A DNA stretch of 64,000 bases from positions 248,001-312,000 of the forward strand of contig JAIWND010000017.1 in NCBI GenBank assembly GCA_025330725.1, written 5' to 3'. The stretch comes from Chlamydoabsidia padenii. Taxonomy: Eukaryota; Mucoromycota; Mucoromycetes; Mucorales; Cunninghamellaceae. Below, in pieces: positions 22,139-36,846 of the stretch (position 1 is its first letter; each line of letters opens with the position of its first letter). The position numbers were made by a program, and so were the translations under genes. A model generated the notes under the pieces. That model worked only from the letters and a program-made list of their open reading frames with translations, was not told the origin of the DNA and did no database searches.

Positions 22139-25100
22139 CTATTGTAAATGAACGTTTTCATTAGGATCGGTCAAATGGTGATTGGAGGTAGAATCACTGT
22201 TGACACTGTTACGATGATTGTTAAACATATGAGAGAATCGACCACCGGACTGTTGAGGAGGGAAATGGCGTTGAGCACCAGTAGTAGCGGCCAAATCGAC
22301 CTTTTCAGACGTAGGGAAGAGAGGACCCGCACGTGATTGATCATAACCAGGAGGTGCTGTCTTGTTGGCATTGTCGAGAGACCGGAACACTTCATCGTCC
22401 ACATAGTAAGCCTTGAATAAGAGTTCCATCACTTGCATACGTTCTTCCACCCGGCTGATACGTTGGGTTTCCGATTCATAACCCAAATTGTTGAAATCAT
22501 TCACACTGAATCGCTTGTGGACAGGATGAACAAGAGGAATACCCGCCGCATCTGTCGTCTTGAACTTGGTTTGCAGACCACGCAACAGAGATCGTTTCAT
22601 ATCACCCATCGACCATCGGTGGACCACACCCCAAGGACTGCGAGGACGGAAACCAAACAACCACGCTTGCACAGCAATCAAGAGACCAAAGATACCACCC
22701 ACAAAACCAAGAGCATTCAACAAGGTGTACATCTTGACTTCCCGATCGACAATATCCACAAACGCATTAGGAGACACCGCAATCACACCAAGATCAGGAT
22801 GGCTTAATGTGTATCGAGGGTTGGGGGCTTCTTGTCTAAAGTCGCTGCTGATTTCCGGTGTGTTGTTCGCAATAGGTAAGAAGCCGACATAGTTCCATCC
22901 CACGTCTTGCAAATAACGGTGATCGGCAATTTCGTACGAGAGAGCACTGTAGGTGAAGGGTTGGATAGAGTAAATGTTCGTGGCTGCCACATCGTTACGT
23001 TCGTCGTTTTGCCAGGACAGGACTTGGTCTTGTTGTAAAAGGACAGGCGTGTCATCGTTGATACCGTAAATGTAGGCATTAGGATCCATAGCCTTGGGGT
23101 ACACAGAGACGTGGACACGACCAGCAGTAACGGTTTGGTCACCATACATTGTGAAGATCAATCGAGATCCATTGTTTTGTCCAGATGTTGATGCCAATTT
23201 GAAGCTGTTGGGGGCACGGAAGAGATAACATTGGACAGTGCCTAGGTGATCAGTAAAGACAGGTTGGAAGACTGACATGTTGAGTGGTGTGACATAACTG
23301 TTGCATGAGTATCCAACATCTGTTTGACAAGAAACAGCAGGATTATTAGGATCGTTAGGATTGGCTGCATTGACATTGTAACCATCAAAGCAGAATCGGA
23401 CATCTACAGAATAATCAAGAATGAGTGAGTAACCGAATGATACGTAGTGGTTCATTATTTTGTTTTGATTTTTTACATACCAGGAGATTCTACTTGAGCA
23501 GCAGCAGTTTCAATACGTTGCACCACATTAGGACTATCAATAGCTTGTTTGATAACAAAGACCAAAAACATGGTGAAGAGGAAGATGAAGAAAATTTGGA
23601 AGATGATACGACAAGTTTCGGCCCAAATAGGTTCCCCGGATCTAAAATAAAAGGATTAGTCTGTATGCTTTTTTTACATCAAGATGTCATTCATTACTGT
23701 ACTTTACCTTGGTTTCCAGATATCAGAGTGAATACGAGTGACCAAGAAACGTACATAAGCTTGGAATTTCCACAAAAGGAACAAGATAATGACCAGTAAA
23801 ACAACGCAAGCAATGGTAACACCGACAATAACACCAGTAGATAGACCAGAGGAGGTGTCGCTGTTGTCGCTGTTGAAGGATTGAAGCCATGAGCCGGCAG
23901 AGACATCCATCACATTGATATCATTGTAATGTACGTTGAGAGCAGAACCTATAAAGATGAGACAAGCAAGTTAGTATTTTATTCAATATCATATTGTTGT
24001 TCTTACCAAAAGCAAATGTAACATGTTGACCATCGAGAATAGCAGCACTGCCATAAGATCGGGCAGATGGTGGGATACCTTGCATATTAGGAATAGTCCA
24101 GGTCCAGGTCTTGGTGTCTAAAATAGCAACTGATCGGGTGAATTGCTTGTAACGAGGTGCGGAGTTACTGTCACCTATATATAAAATAAAAAAAAGATGT
24201 CAATTCATTGTGTGTCTTCATATGAGATGATTCATTGTCACTTACCACCTAAAACAATGATCTTGTCATCAGATGCTATTCATAGTAAAGGAAGAGAAGA
24301 AGAAAAAGAAGAAGAAGAAAAGAATCTAGTTAGTGAATGGTTGTACTTGCACAATTTTTGCGGGATTTCATTTTCTTTTCTTTTAGGTTATACTTACTAA
24401 TAACAGCACTGTGGTCACTACGAGGAGAGGGAATAGCCCCGGTGGTGTTCACAGTAGACCATTTGTTGGAAGTTGTGTCGAAAATTGTCAATACAGCCAT
24501 CGAAGCGAGACTATCTTGAGCACCAGTTCGAATGGAGCCACCAATAATCACCAACTTGCCATCACTATTCACAAAAAAGATTTAGTATCCAACACGACTC
24601 GGGCTCTTCTTTTTTTTTCGTTTTTGCTCTACTAACCTTGTCATGGAACCAGTGTGTCCATAACGAGCATAATAAGCTGGCAATTGAGTGAATGCAGCAG
24701 TCGATCCATCCATGACCCAAAGATCACTATAAACTTGTTGTTCACTAGAGGCACCACCATAGATATAGATCTTGTTCGCCGAGGCAGCATAAGTCGCACT
24801 AAACAATTTACGGTTATTGGGTGACGCCGAATTGGAAGCAGGTTTGGATGACCACATGCCGGTTCCAAAGTTATACAGTTGGACTTGTAAGGGTAAAGCA
24901 GACACAGTCGTATTCGTCGAGTTGCCTTGTTGAGTAGTGTTAGTAGTAGTAGTAAAATTACCATCACCACCAAGGACCAACAAACTGGATTGATCTTTAG
25001 ATACAATGGCTTGAGCAAACACAACACCTTGAGCAGCATTGTTTTGAGGTAAGCTTGTCCAAGTGTAGCCAGTATCGTTTTGTGTCAATTGATAAAGAGT

Positions 25101-25283
25101 ATTGGCGTAAGCAGTCGAGTCGGTTTCACCACCAAACAAGATCATGGAATTGTTACGTTGAGCTGTTGCCATACCACCACTAAAAGGTAATGTGCTCATA
25201 AAATTGGGCACATAAAAGTAGGCATGGACAGTGGTAAAAGTGAATGCCAACAAGGCAAAGAGTAAGAATGAGAATGTGTTCAT
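22139..25283 (-). CDS. Kelch-repeat membrane protein with a second ectodomain and three TM segments
   Basis: 892 aa from minus-strand exons 24637-25283, 24398-24564, 24246-24275, 24007-24174, 23708-23948, 23481-23641 and 22139-23403. A signal peptide (FSFLLFALLAFTFTTVHA) leads into kelch repeats: MILFGGE, LLVLGGDG, IYIYGGAS, LVIIGGS and IIVLGGDS, each with the paired Gly of a beta-propeller blade. TM1 (GVIVGVTIACVVLLVIILFL, about 375-395), a short basic loop, TM2 (IIFQIFFIFLFTMFLVFVI, about 430-450), a second Cys-containing extracellular domain with N-glycosylation sites, TM3 (LLNALGFVGGIFGLLIAVQA, near 700) and a cytoplasmic tail with a coiled-coil-like VEERMQVMELLFKAY follow. Topology alternates consistently, which supports one gene rather than two. 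Function unknown; a wall-sensing or adhesion role is only a guess. Confidence 0.82.
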
Positions 25284-25973
25284 CTAGTAGAGATGTCTAT
25301 AGTTAATAAGAATGAAGAGGGAAGGGGAGTTATAAAGTAAGAAGAGTGGAGTAAATGTTCACAGAACACTTGTTCACAATGTGTTAAAAAGGAATGGTGG
25401 TTATCGTTTTTTTCGTTTAATGTGTATTAGAAGGGAGAGGTGTTGGATCTCTTTCAAACAAACAATAACAACAACAACAAAAGAGGGAAGGTGAATAAAG
25501 AAAAAGAGAAGGAGGGGGATGGGTTGAGAGAAAGAAAGAGAAAGAGAAAAAGAGAAAAAGGGGAGGGAACCCTCTCCTTTTTTTTTTTTTTTAATTTTCG
25601 TGTATCAATTCGGAGATTGAAAAAACTAATCAAAAAATGAATTGATGCACGACATTACAACATTGATTCTTATAAGGTGGTATTATTGATTTCATTTAAT
25701 TGTTGAACCACTATAAAGAATGCCATTTAAAAATGAGCAGTAACAAGATGATTTGTTTTTCCTTTCCTCACCAAAACGATGCATCCTCTTGCTTCTCGTT
25801 TGTTCATTTTAAAACCCCGGTCCGCAGAATGGGTCTACCTTGTGAAAATACCAATCACTGTAAGAGAGAGTTAATTGATTTCTGTGTAACATCTGTTTAA
25901 AAATAGTTGTTCCCATTTTGAATACAAAATGCAACTAGACTACTAACTTTATTGATTACTTTTTTTTTTTTTT
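25284..25973. promoter_or_regulatory. upstream region of the kelch gene
   Basis: 690 bp. Near the gene is a purine-rich tract (25480-25570) of AAAGAGAAAGAG type. Further out there is TTTTAAAACCCCGG (25807-25820), a weak copy of the motif, and AT-rich DNA. A 66-codon frame at 25700-25900 looks spurious. Confidence 0.45.
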
Positions 25974-26345
25974 TTATTCTAAAGAGTTTTGTTGGACTCG
26001 TCTTTCTTCTTCTTGTTCGGCTTTTTCGAACCCACTATGTTGATAGAGATAAGTGTAACCAGATTGATGGTCGAGTCCCAAAGGTTGCCAATGACCGGTT
26101 TGTTCGTTTTTAGTTAAATGGCTGTCTTGTTCACATTGGTCTACATGGGTAGTATCCACCATCGGTCCAGAATAGGTAAAGGAGGATCCAGTTGGGGATG
26201 ACTTTTGTGATTGTTGGACCATGGACTCTTTTCGATGATCACATTGATCCACACGGTTATCGCTCACCATGGCTCCGGAGTACTTGCTGCTTTGAGGCAA
26301 AGAGGTTTTTCTAGCTTGATTCATATTATGTTGATAAGGTCTCAT
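25974..26345 (-). CDS. Small Gln-rich protein with a duplicated YSGxMV...VDQC motif
   Basis: 123 aa, single exon, ATG at 26345, with a TATA-like TTATATAA at 26398-26405 about 50 bp upstream on the coding strand. I do not recognise it. The sequence holds two copies of a short repeat: YSGAMVSDNRVDQCDH and YSGPMVDTTHVDQCEQ, 37 residues apart, so the Tyr, Met-Val and Asp-Gln-Cys are conserved between them. The rest is hydrophilic (Gln, Ser, Glu) with no membrane segment or signal peptide. The duplicated motif suggests a binding module rather than random sequence. A motif copy (26506-26518) lies 160 nt upstream. Confidence 0.55.
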   Translation of the reverse strand: MRPYQHNMNQARKTSLPQSSKYSGAMVSDNRVDQCDHRKESMVQQSQKSSPTGSSFTYSGPMVDTTHVDQCEQDSHLTKNEQTGHWQPLGLDHQSGYTYLYQHSGFEKAEQEEERRVQQNSLE

Positions 26346-26748
26346 TTGAAAAAGATTGAAAAAGAAAGGTGGGAATATGCAGCTTCATTCTATGAGTTTA
26401 TATAACCCTTGTCGCTTCAATCCACAAGTATCAACGGATTGGTGATGTTCGTCAATGCAAAACGAGATAGACCAGTTACCAAAAATAGTATATGAAAACT
26501 CCGCTTTTCAAAACCCGCTATCATATTTTTTTCTTTCTCTTTTGTTCGACGAAGAGTAAATATCAACATGATAAAAGTCAAGTATAACCTTTGTATGTAC
26601 CACAAGTTAATCAAAAGTTTATTTGTAAAAGAGCATATAAGTTTATTCAAGATAAAGAGTAAAAGACCAGGGGTATGAGGCATGTCATTATCAAACACAG
26701 ACTATTCTACACAATAATACATTTCTAGTCTAATTTTACAATCACCAA
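26346..26748. promoter_or_regulatory. upstream region of the small repeat gene, 3' flank of FUSC gene
   Basis: 403 bp; includes TATA-like DNA close to the small gene and GCGGGTTTTGAAA (26506-26518, minus strand). No gene seen. Confidence 0.5.
26506..26518 (-). promoter_or_regulatory. GCGGGNNTTRAAA motif, small repeat gene
   Basis: GCGGGTTTTGAAA on the coding strand, 160 nt upstream of the ATG at 26345. Confidence 0.5.
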
Positions 26749-29700
26749 TCAATGTATGTAATCCAACATCACACTGACGCTATCGGACCCCACGAGATCC
26801 CGTACTGTTGCCACCAAGACTTCAATTTCCACTGCCAGCTGTTCAGAATTCATCAGATAAGTGCTGTAATAAGTATAATTCGGATCGGCGATATTGTCCC
26901 TATCAAAAAGAGAGTTTTGTCGAATCTTGTCCGTCAATCTTCGTCTTGCTGCAGTAGGTCGTAAGATATAGGGCGGAAGTGGAGTTTTGTTCATGAGCGC
27001 ATTAGAGGCCAATTGCAATGATGTCAAAAAAGCAGAGATCTAAAAAAAAAGTTTCAGTTTACCCCACATCCAATGCTTTTTCTTTTTACCGTGTTTTTCC
27101 GTTCCACCCAAGAATGGTTGACAACGTTTAATCGCCAAGAGTTATCCACTCTTTCCAACGCCATTTCCATTTGTAGCATCATGTTCAATATTGTATCTAG
27201 CACTTGTAGTAGTTTGAGATACTTCTTTTCGGGAAAGACACCACGCAAGGCAGGTTCGTAATGCGTTTGATCTAATAATGCCCGAGTCACATGGATTTGT
27301 TGACGAATGGAGCTGGTAAAAGATCGAAAGAGTTTTTGGTTGGTATCCTTGATGTGGTTGTCATAGCGTGATCCTTTTAAAAGCATGCCCATGAGTGAGG
27401 AGTAAAGTACACCAATGTCGCCCAATATGTACGCTATTCTGTGTCGGACCTGGACACGACTTGTATGTGCATAAGGCAAAACGCTGATAATCACAGCTGC
27501 AGCAACACCAACGAGAACAGAGGCAATTCTCTATAGAAAAAAAAAAGATTAGTATGTATGCCAAAGATTGGGGTCTATTTGTTCGCATATCCAACTTACA
27601 TAGTAAGTGACTTCATAGACAGTTTTACCCGAGCCAGTTGCCATGTAGACATATCCATAACCAATAACTATGAAATTAAGGCATGTCATTATACATTTCT
27701 ATTTTTTTTTTTTTTTTTTAAGACTTACTTAATGTGGTGGTAATCAGACAGAATAACCCAGTCGACCGCCAAAATACCGATAGAGTGTAGATGACAAAAA
27801 ACGGCAGATTGACAATAAAGGTAACCAACAGTAATGCCCATATTTCACCGTGACAGATTTCCCAGATAACCAAACCGGCAGCAGCACCAACAAGTGTCCC
27901 CACCGTTCTAAACACCGTTCTAAAGTAAGGTCATTTAAAAAAGAGTAAAGATGAATGTTTTTTCAGAAAAAAATAATATCAACAACTTACCCAAATATGC
28001 TACTTCCAACAGAGGGACCCATCCAAATCAAAGCAACCACACAGGCCCATTGGCATCGAGACTCATTATACCATTCAAGAGACTGATTCAAGAATCCCGG
28101 CAAAGTCAAAAGAGTGACAACAGTGGCAGCACGAAGAGCAAATACAGTGTCAGTCGTATAGACATATTCGTTCCCAAATCTCCACAAGATATAGAAGAAT
28201 CGTTGTAATCTTGTTGCTGGGTAAGAAGCATCAGGATCATGGTAACTTGAAGGATCCACTAGAGCTGAAGGTGTGTTGGCTGTTGGATCTGATCCAAGAT
28301 GTTTTTGCCATGCCTCTAATTTTCGTAGTAGAGTCGCATAATGTCGCTTTCGATCATCATCGTCATCATCGTATGTGTCCGTTTGTCGTCGCCGCCGCCG
28401 CCGCCATTGTACTGATTGGTTCCCTCCAGGTCGATCATGTTGATGAAACCATGTGTGATTGTTCTTGTCGAGAGGGCATATCACTTGGCCACGTGTCGGA
28501 AGGGTCAATTGTCTTGTGAGAGTATCATCAAAGACCAAGTGGCGTCGAGGTCGGTGTGGTGTACAAGTATGGCGGCCAGGAATAGCATTCGGAAGACCAT
28601 CATCATCACCATGAGATTCATCATCAGAGTCGATCAAACTACCGTCCATATCAATATTGATATCAGCGCTGTTCCCTTGTTGATGGATATCCATAGTCTG
28701 ACTGTGTTCGTCGTTCCCACGACCCTGAATTGTTATAGGTGCTTCTTGTTGATATGCATCATTGTCGATCATTGATTGTATAAGGGCGGTGTGTTGAGTC
28801 ATGGTGCGATGTAAATTTGAGTTGCCAGTCTGATAAGCCAAAGTACTAGGAGAATCCAGATCATAAGAACTTTCCCGTCGTTTCCAAAAGAATTTCCAGA
28901 TAGTTACACTTGGTAGCCAGAACCGCCGCCTGTTTCGGACACGATCCATTTCATATACAAGTGAGGATAAAGTGTAGAGGATTTCCGCATATTTTCGAAG
29001 ACTAAACTGGAATTTGAGGATCAGCAAGAGACTTCGTCGAGGGTGCAGATCATTGTTGTACAAGATATCCAGTCCATCCAATCTTTGTGCGTCAAATTGT
29101 TGTATAGCAGAAAGAAGAGGAATAGCTGGATCTTTGAATCGATCATAGGCATCCTCCTTATTAGGACCATCACCTGATCGTCGTTGTCGATCGTTGCCAA
29201 AGAGATACTTGTAAAAGAAGGGTTTGTCTTGATATCTTGGGTCAATTGATTGCATTCGCGCAAGTCGTTTGATATCTTCAGCCACAGCCACAGAGCAGGC
29301 TTCCATGAGATCGAGATAGATACGTTGACTCTTTTGCAGGACATTATTGTATTCTTGTCGTTTTAAATTAAAATTGAATGCGTCTCGATCCAATGACACC
29401 GATCGACTTTGTCGTTTATCCATGTTGTTGTCACCATTATAAGAGCCACCTTGGCTTGCTTGAGGGTTGAGTAAGATACTGGTCCTGTTCACATTGGAGG
29501 AAGGTTTCTCCGCCGCAGATAATAATCCGAGATCACCCTGGTCGCTTGCTTCTTCTTTAAGAACCTTGAAGTCACTAGGTATGTAATTAGCGCTGTCTTG
29601 ATGATAGTGGTTCAGTGTTGGTGGTGGTCCTGCTTGAATCGAAGAAGATGGAGCCGTGAATGTCAATGTGGGAGAAGATCCTGTGGTCGATTCCTTGGGT

Positions 29701-30945
29701 ACTTTATGGAGCAAGTCATCGACCCGCTGTAAGAGTTCCATCTTGCGCATGTTGCTGTCCATAGTGTGAGCAATAGCAATAGCATGTAGTGGCACCCGTA
29801 GTTTCTTGACAATCTTGGTTAGTTCGTTCACATCCACCGGAGATATCGCATTAAAAGACACTTCTCGTCGAGCCATCCGTTTCTTGTCGATGAGAGATAC
29901 CAGCAAAGCATCCGTCTTTTTGTGTACCAGGGCGGGTGACTCGGGCACTTCATTCGAGCCAATGTCCATAAGGTTTTGTTGATGAGGTTGGAAGAAGCCT
30001 TTAACTTGATGAGTTGCTGTTTTATCAAAGACCTCCATTATTTTGATCAGTTCTTGAATATATACCGTTGTGCTGTTTTCAGGCGCAATAAGGAGTGACA
30101 CCAGAAACATGGTAATAAAACCAGCCAGAGCAGACAATAGCGAAATGACCTATTCAGTTAATAAGAGAGAAGTATCTTAGTTTCATGAATGGGCAGTTGT
30201 AAACATTGTTTCTTACCGTTTTAATTGGTACCCATTGCCTGTGCAAGACGGCACCCGTCAAGTTGAGAATCATGATTAAAGCCGATAACATTCCTATTGT
30301 AAAGGGAGGGGGGAAAGATAACACAAGTTAGTATATTTGTTTCATGTTAATGTTTTCTACTACTTACCACCAACGTTTGCCTGTTGTACTTTGGCGCGAA
30401 CATAATTAAGAATAAAGGCACCAACAATGAGGAAGGCCACAAGGACACCACAGAGACCAGGTTGAGCAAGATCAGTATTGTTAGGATCCCTTACCAATGA
30501 AGCACAATAAGTACCAAGTATTGTATAGGCAGCAGAGACAAAACACATAAAGGCACCAAAGATCGCATCCTAAACAAAAGACAAGTGGCAAGGATGAATT
30601 TAAAAAAATAAAAAATAAAAGTGGAGAAAGAGGTTTTTTTGGGGGGGCATGAATTTATACCTCCGCTATGAAGCCTAACGATCTTGAGGGAAGGATGAAT
30701 TCAACGGCAACAGGCGCTAAAGCAGTAGATACACTTGCTCTATCCATAATTGGAGGATAAAACATCAAACCTAAAGTGATTATCACAGCCAGATCCGCTT
30801 TTAGAATCTTTTTCATTATTGGCCAAGTCAAACTTTGCCATATCTTGGTAACCCGTTCTTTAACTGTATCGAGTGGAAGGACATGATCCGAAGAAGGTAA
30901 AAATGCAAATCCATGGTGGGGTTTCGATATTTCCTTCTTGACCAT
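26749..30945 (-). CDS. FUSC / aromatic acid exporter-type multi-pass membrane protein
   Basis: Large membrane protein of the fusaric-acid-resistance/ArAE-like superfamily, 1,237 aa. Minus-strand exons are 30661-30945, 30368-30569, 30217-30293, 27991-30149, 27729-27919, 27600-27667, 27090-27530 and 26749-27039. The layout is that of fungal members: an N-terminal membrane block (LAVIITLGLMFYPPIM, SAAYTILGTYCASL, GVLVAFLIVGAFILNYVRAK), a long cytoplasmic region with acidic and Ser-rich stretches, then a second membrane block (ALRAATVVTLLTLPGF, CQWACVVALIWMGPSVGSSIFG, VIWEICHGEIWALLLVTFIVNLPFFVIYTLSVF) and a helical tail. The substrate cannot be inferred. The acceptor of exon 5 is duplicated: TTTAGAACGGTG occurs twice, 12 nt apart, both in frame. 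Confidence 0.85.
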
Positions 30946-31525
30946 TTTTTTTTTTTTTCAAGGAGAAAGAAAATGAGAAAAATTTGATTACCGGAAATTA
31001 AAAAGGTCTTTTTGTTTTTGTACCTTTTTGAACCCCACCCCCCTCATGGCACGGTGTTCTTTTCCAACTGCTTTTGGAAACTGATAACTGCAGAAAACGT
31101 CATCAATCGCAGGCAAGTCTTTCGGCTTTCATTCTTTTTGTTGTTGTATTAGGCAAGTCAAAGCAGTTAGATTTCTTAGCTCCGCTCAAAATAAAACTTC
31201 ACCAATCATCACAATTGTCAAGCCGGTTTAATTATATCCTCATCATCAATTAATATAAAGCCAAGTACCTTCCCAATTGAATTTTTATCATTGATGATAA
31301 ATTCATGTTTATTCATTCTAATGCCAAAGAGCATTCTTTTCAAAAAGCGGAGTCGGAAAATGAGGGTTGCACCAAAGACAAGTTTTTTTTTTTTTTTTTT
31401 TTGTTTATTTGCGGAGGAATAATTGGCTCTTCCTTCCCTCTTTCTCATATTTTTATATAAGAGGGAAACTTATTTTGTTGATATATAACTTGATAGTCTT
31501 CCTCCCCAACCTTTAAACTCACTCA
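30946..31525. promoter_or_regulatory. divergent intergenic region, FUSC / PHD-MYST
   Basis: 580 bp between divergent starts. Near the FUSC start lies TTTTTGAACCCCAC (31022-31035), and near the MYST gene GCGGAGTCGGAAAA (31347-31360), both loose versions of the motif. A T run of about 20 lies at 31383-31402. TATATAAC at 31480-31488 precedes the MYST start. No gene seen. Confidence 0.5.
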
Positions 31526-34139
<2,614 letters not shown>

Positions 34140-34589
34140 TCTCATTCCTTTTAGTATAATCTATTTACCTACTTGATCCAATAAATAATGTATTTTTAGT
34201 AATCTATCTGTATGTCTGTCTCTTTGTCCTTTTATTGATCTGTTCTCTCACACCCTGTAGGAACTAACGAATAGAAATTCTTTATTTTCCCATGCAGAAT
34301 AAGGTTACACGTCCGACCACAAGCTGTACTTTATTACACCCTTCTTTTTTTTGATAAGGGTATCACATATAAATATACACTGTTTGCATTCAGGGTTTTC
34401 CATTGGTTTGTAAATGATTTTACCTTTTGGACTGTCAATCCGAAAGGCATGAGACGGAGTCTGAAATAATTGGCTATAAAAAGTCAAATTCAATTTCACC
34501 AATTTAAACTCTTTTCTTCCCTCTATTTTTTTTTTTTTTTTTTTTGGATTATTCTACTAAAAAAGGGTCCGTTTCTTTTTTGATCTATT
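34140..34589. promoter_or_regulatory. intergenic, promoter of the Git1-like gene
   Basis: 450 bp between two plus-strand genes. AATAAA signals lie near 34180 and a T run at 34529-34546 just upstream of the start. ACGGAGTCTGAAA at 34454-34466 is a weak motif copy, 123 nt before the ATG. Confidence 0.45.
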
Positions 34590-35140
34590 ATGGACGAATT
34601 AAAACCCGTGGACAAACCGACGCTGACCGAAACTGTAGAGGAGGAAGAGGCACCCATCCAAAAGAAATCCAAAACCGCCTCCTTCTTCAACGTTGTCTTT
34701 AGTGGGTTTGCTTTACTCAGTGATGGTTACCAAAGTGGTTGTATCAGTTTTATCAATTTATGCTTGGGTCAAATCTATGGACCAGTGGTGTTTAACGAGA
34801 CGGTGTCATCGCGGCTATCCTACTCTATGTTTGTAGGTTGTGTCGTGGGTCAACTGGTAAGGAGTTACACGTTTGGGTGGCACAAGACATAATTCTCTAA
34901 TCAATTATGTGACATCACATGTCTTTTTTGTTACATATAGGGATTTGGCTTGTTTGTGGATCGTATTGGTCGAAAAGCAGGATTGGTGGCAACGACTCTG
35001 TTGGTCATTCTGGGTGCAGCTTTATCGGCAGCTTCTTCTGGACTTACACCTGATGGTTTACTATGGATGATGGTGATTGCCAGAGGTGTCTTGGGTAAGG
35101 GATAAAAAGGAGGTGTAAGGAGGTGGGTGATGTTAACTAA

Positions 35141-35175
<35 letters not shown>

Positions 35176-36327
35176 GATGGTAGGTGTGGGTGTGGGTGGT
35201 GAATACCCATGTAGCTCAGTATCAGCTGGTGAATCGGCTGATGAAGTTTCTCCTGGTCATCGAGGCAAACTGTTTGTGATGGTTACCAACTTTGTCATTG
35301 ATCTTGGTTATGTGATTTCTGCCATCGTCCCGGTTATTTTGTTGGCCATCTTCTCTGAAAATAATTTGGAACCTGTTTGGCGACTCACTCTTGGTCTTGG
35401 TATCATTCCACCTCTCTCGGTGCTTTACTGTAAGTTCTGGAAAAAAAAAAATGCAGCGGGATTTAAAAAACGGAACATGAAAATAAGAACTGACCCTGAT
35501 CACCCTTTTATGATAACATAGTCCGACTGAAAATGGCCGATTCAAAGCAATACAGAGCCAATGCTATGAAGAAAAGGGTCCCCTACTGGCTGATCTTTAA
35601 GCGGTATTGGAAAAGATTATTTGCCGTGTCATTCACCTGGTTTGTCTATGACTTTATTTCCTACCCTAATGGTGTCTTCTCCTCGGTGATTATCAACCAA
35701 GTAGCCGCCGGTCAACCCATGATCATCACCTCGGCATGGAACATCTTACTCTATTTCTTTTATTTACCTGGAAGTTTAGGAGGTGCTCTATTGGTGGACA
35801 AGATTGGGCGAAGGCAAACATTGACTCTGGGTCTTCTCTCTCTCGGTATCGTGGGCATGATCATTGGTGGTACCTTTGAACCATTATCTACCAACTGCTT
35901 CCCTCTCTTTGTCATCCTCTATGGTCTCTTCCTTGCCTTGGCGGAAATGGGTCCAGGTAATACTATGGGTCTGATCAGTATGGAAAGCTTCCCTTCTTCG
36001 GTGCGTGGAACTGGATATGGTATTGCTGCAGCCTTTGGTAAAGTCGGAGCTACGGTGGGTACTGTGGCATTTGGACCCATGCAGGAAAATCTTGGTTTAC
36101 GTGCTCCTTTTTTGGTGGGTAGTGGTATCGCTATTGTCACTGGTGTATTTGCTTGGTTTGCTTTCCAAGATATTGGTCCCGACGGTCTGGAGGAAGAAAA
36201 TGCCGCTTTCAAACAATACTTGCGTGATAATGGTTATGACACTTCTTTGATGGGATTGGATGGACCAATCGATCAGAAAATGACGACGACGCAACAGGAC
36301 GACATCAAACCTGTCGACTCACGTTAG
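34590..36327 (+). CDS. MFS permease of the Git1 (glycerophosphodiester) type
   Basis: Twelve-TM major facilitator of 490 aa from exons 34590-34856, 34941-35094, 35184-35429 and 35522-36327. Family-specific points: LLSDGYQSGCISFINL, the MFS loop DRIGRK, the tract GVGVGGEYPCSSVSAGESAD, WRLTLGLGIIPPLSVLYFRLKM, and DKIGRRQTLTLGLLS in the second half. GGEYP...S with FRxKM places it near Git1/Pho84-type phosphate and glycerophosphoinositol:H+ symporters rather than sugar porters. Plasma membrane, presumably importing glycerophosphodiesters or phosphate; substrate is inferred. Intron 2 ends in a 32-nt T run before the acceptor. A motif copy is in intron 3 (35456-35468). Confidence 0.85.
35143..35174 (+). 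repeat. 32-nt T run in intron of the Git1-like gene
   Basis: Homopolymer just upstream of the 3' splice site; an extreme polypyrimidine tract. Confidence 0.8.
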
Positions 36328-36846
36328 ATCAGGCGTATAGTTTCAGTATACTCCTCCTCCTCCTCCTCCTACCTAACCTTTAGTACTATAATATACTCTT
36401 GTAATCCTACATATCTATATATTCCCTATTAATGATAAAAATAATAAATCCCTTCTTATGATCAATCATCGTATCAACTTAACAGTTTATAGACGGGATT
36501 TAAAATTATTTTCCTTTTTTGTCTGATTGATGTTTGGTAATAAAGTTTGATACCTCCATAATGTGTAAATGGAGTGAATTTCTTGTAGATATAATAAATG
36601 ACTATATTGTTTACCAAGTAGGATAGTATCCACTATCTATATTGTTACTGTATATTATGGGGTTGTTTTAAAATATATGATAAAAAAAAAAGATTCATGC
36701 AGAGTCTCTCCACGAAAGCAAGTTGGGAAAAATCAGCGGGGCTTGAAATAGCTCTCTCTCGGTCAATCAAAAAGACTTTCATCTTTTCTTTTTTTTTTTC
36801 CTTTCTTTTCCTTTTCTTTCGCTCCAATAATTCATTGTCTTACCTA
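36328..36846. promoter_or_regulatory. intergenic, promoter of PEX5
   Basis: 519 bp. A CCT triplet tract (36355-36371) is in the Git1-like 3' UTR. Two motif copies occur: ACGGGATTTAAAA (36493-36505) and GCGGGGCTTGAAA (36736-36748), followed by a pyrimidine-rich leader. No gene seen. Confidence 0.5.
36736..36748 (+). promoter_or_regulatory. GCGGGNNTTRAAA motif, PEX5 promoter
   Basis: GCGGGGCTTGAAA, 98 nt upstream of the PEX5 ATG, coding orientation. The following ATAGCT is shared with the weaker copy upstream of NSR1. Confidence 0.52.

Noticed and set aside
28980..29344. Frames overlapping the FUSC coding exon in other phases
   Set aside because: They are shadows of the large exon 27991-30149 and lack independent signals.
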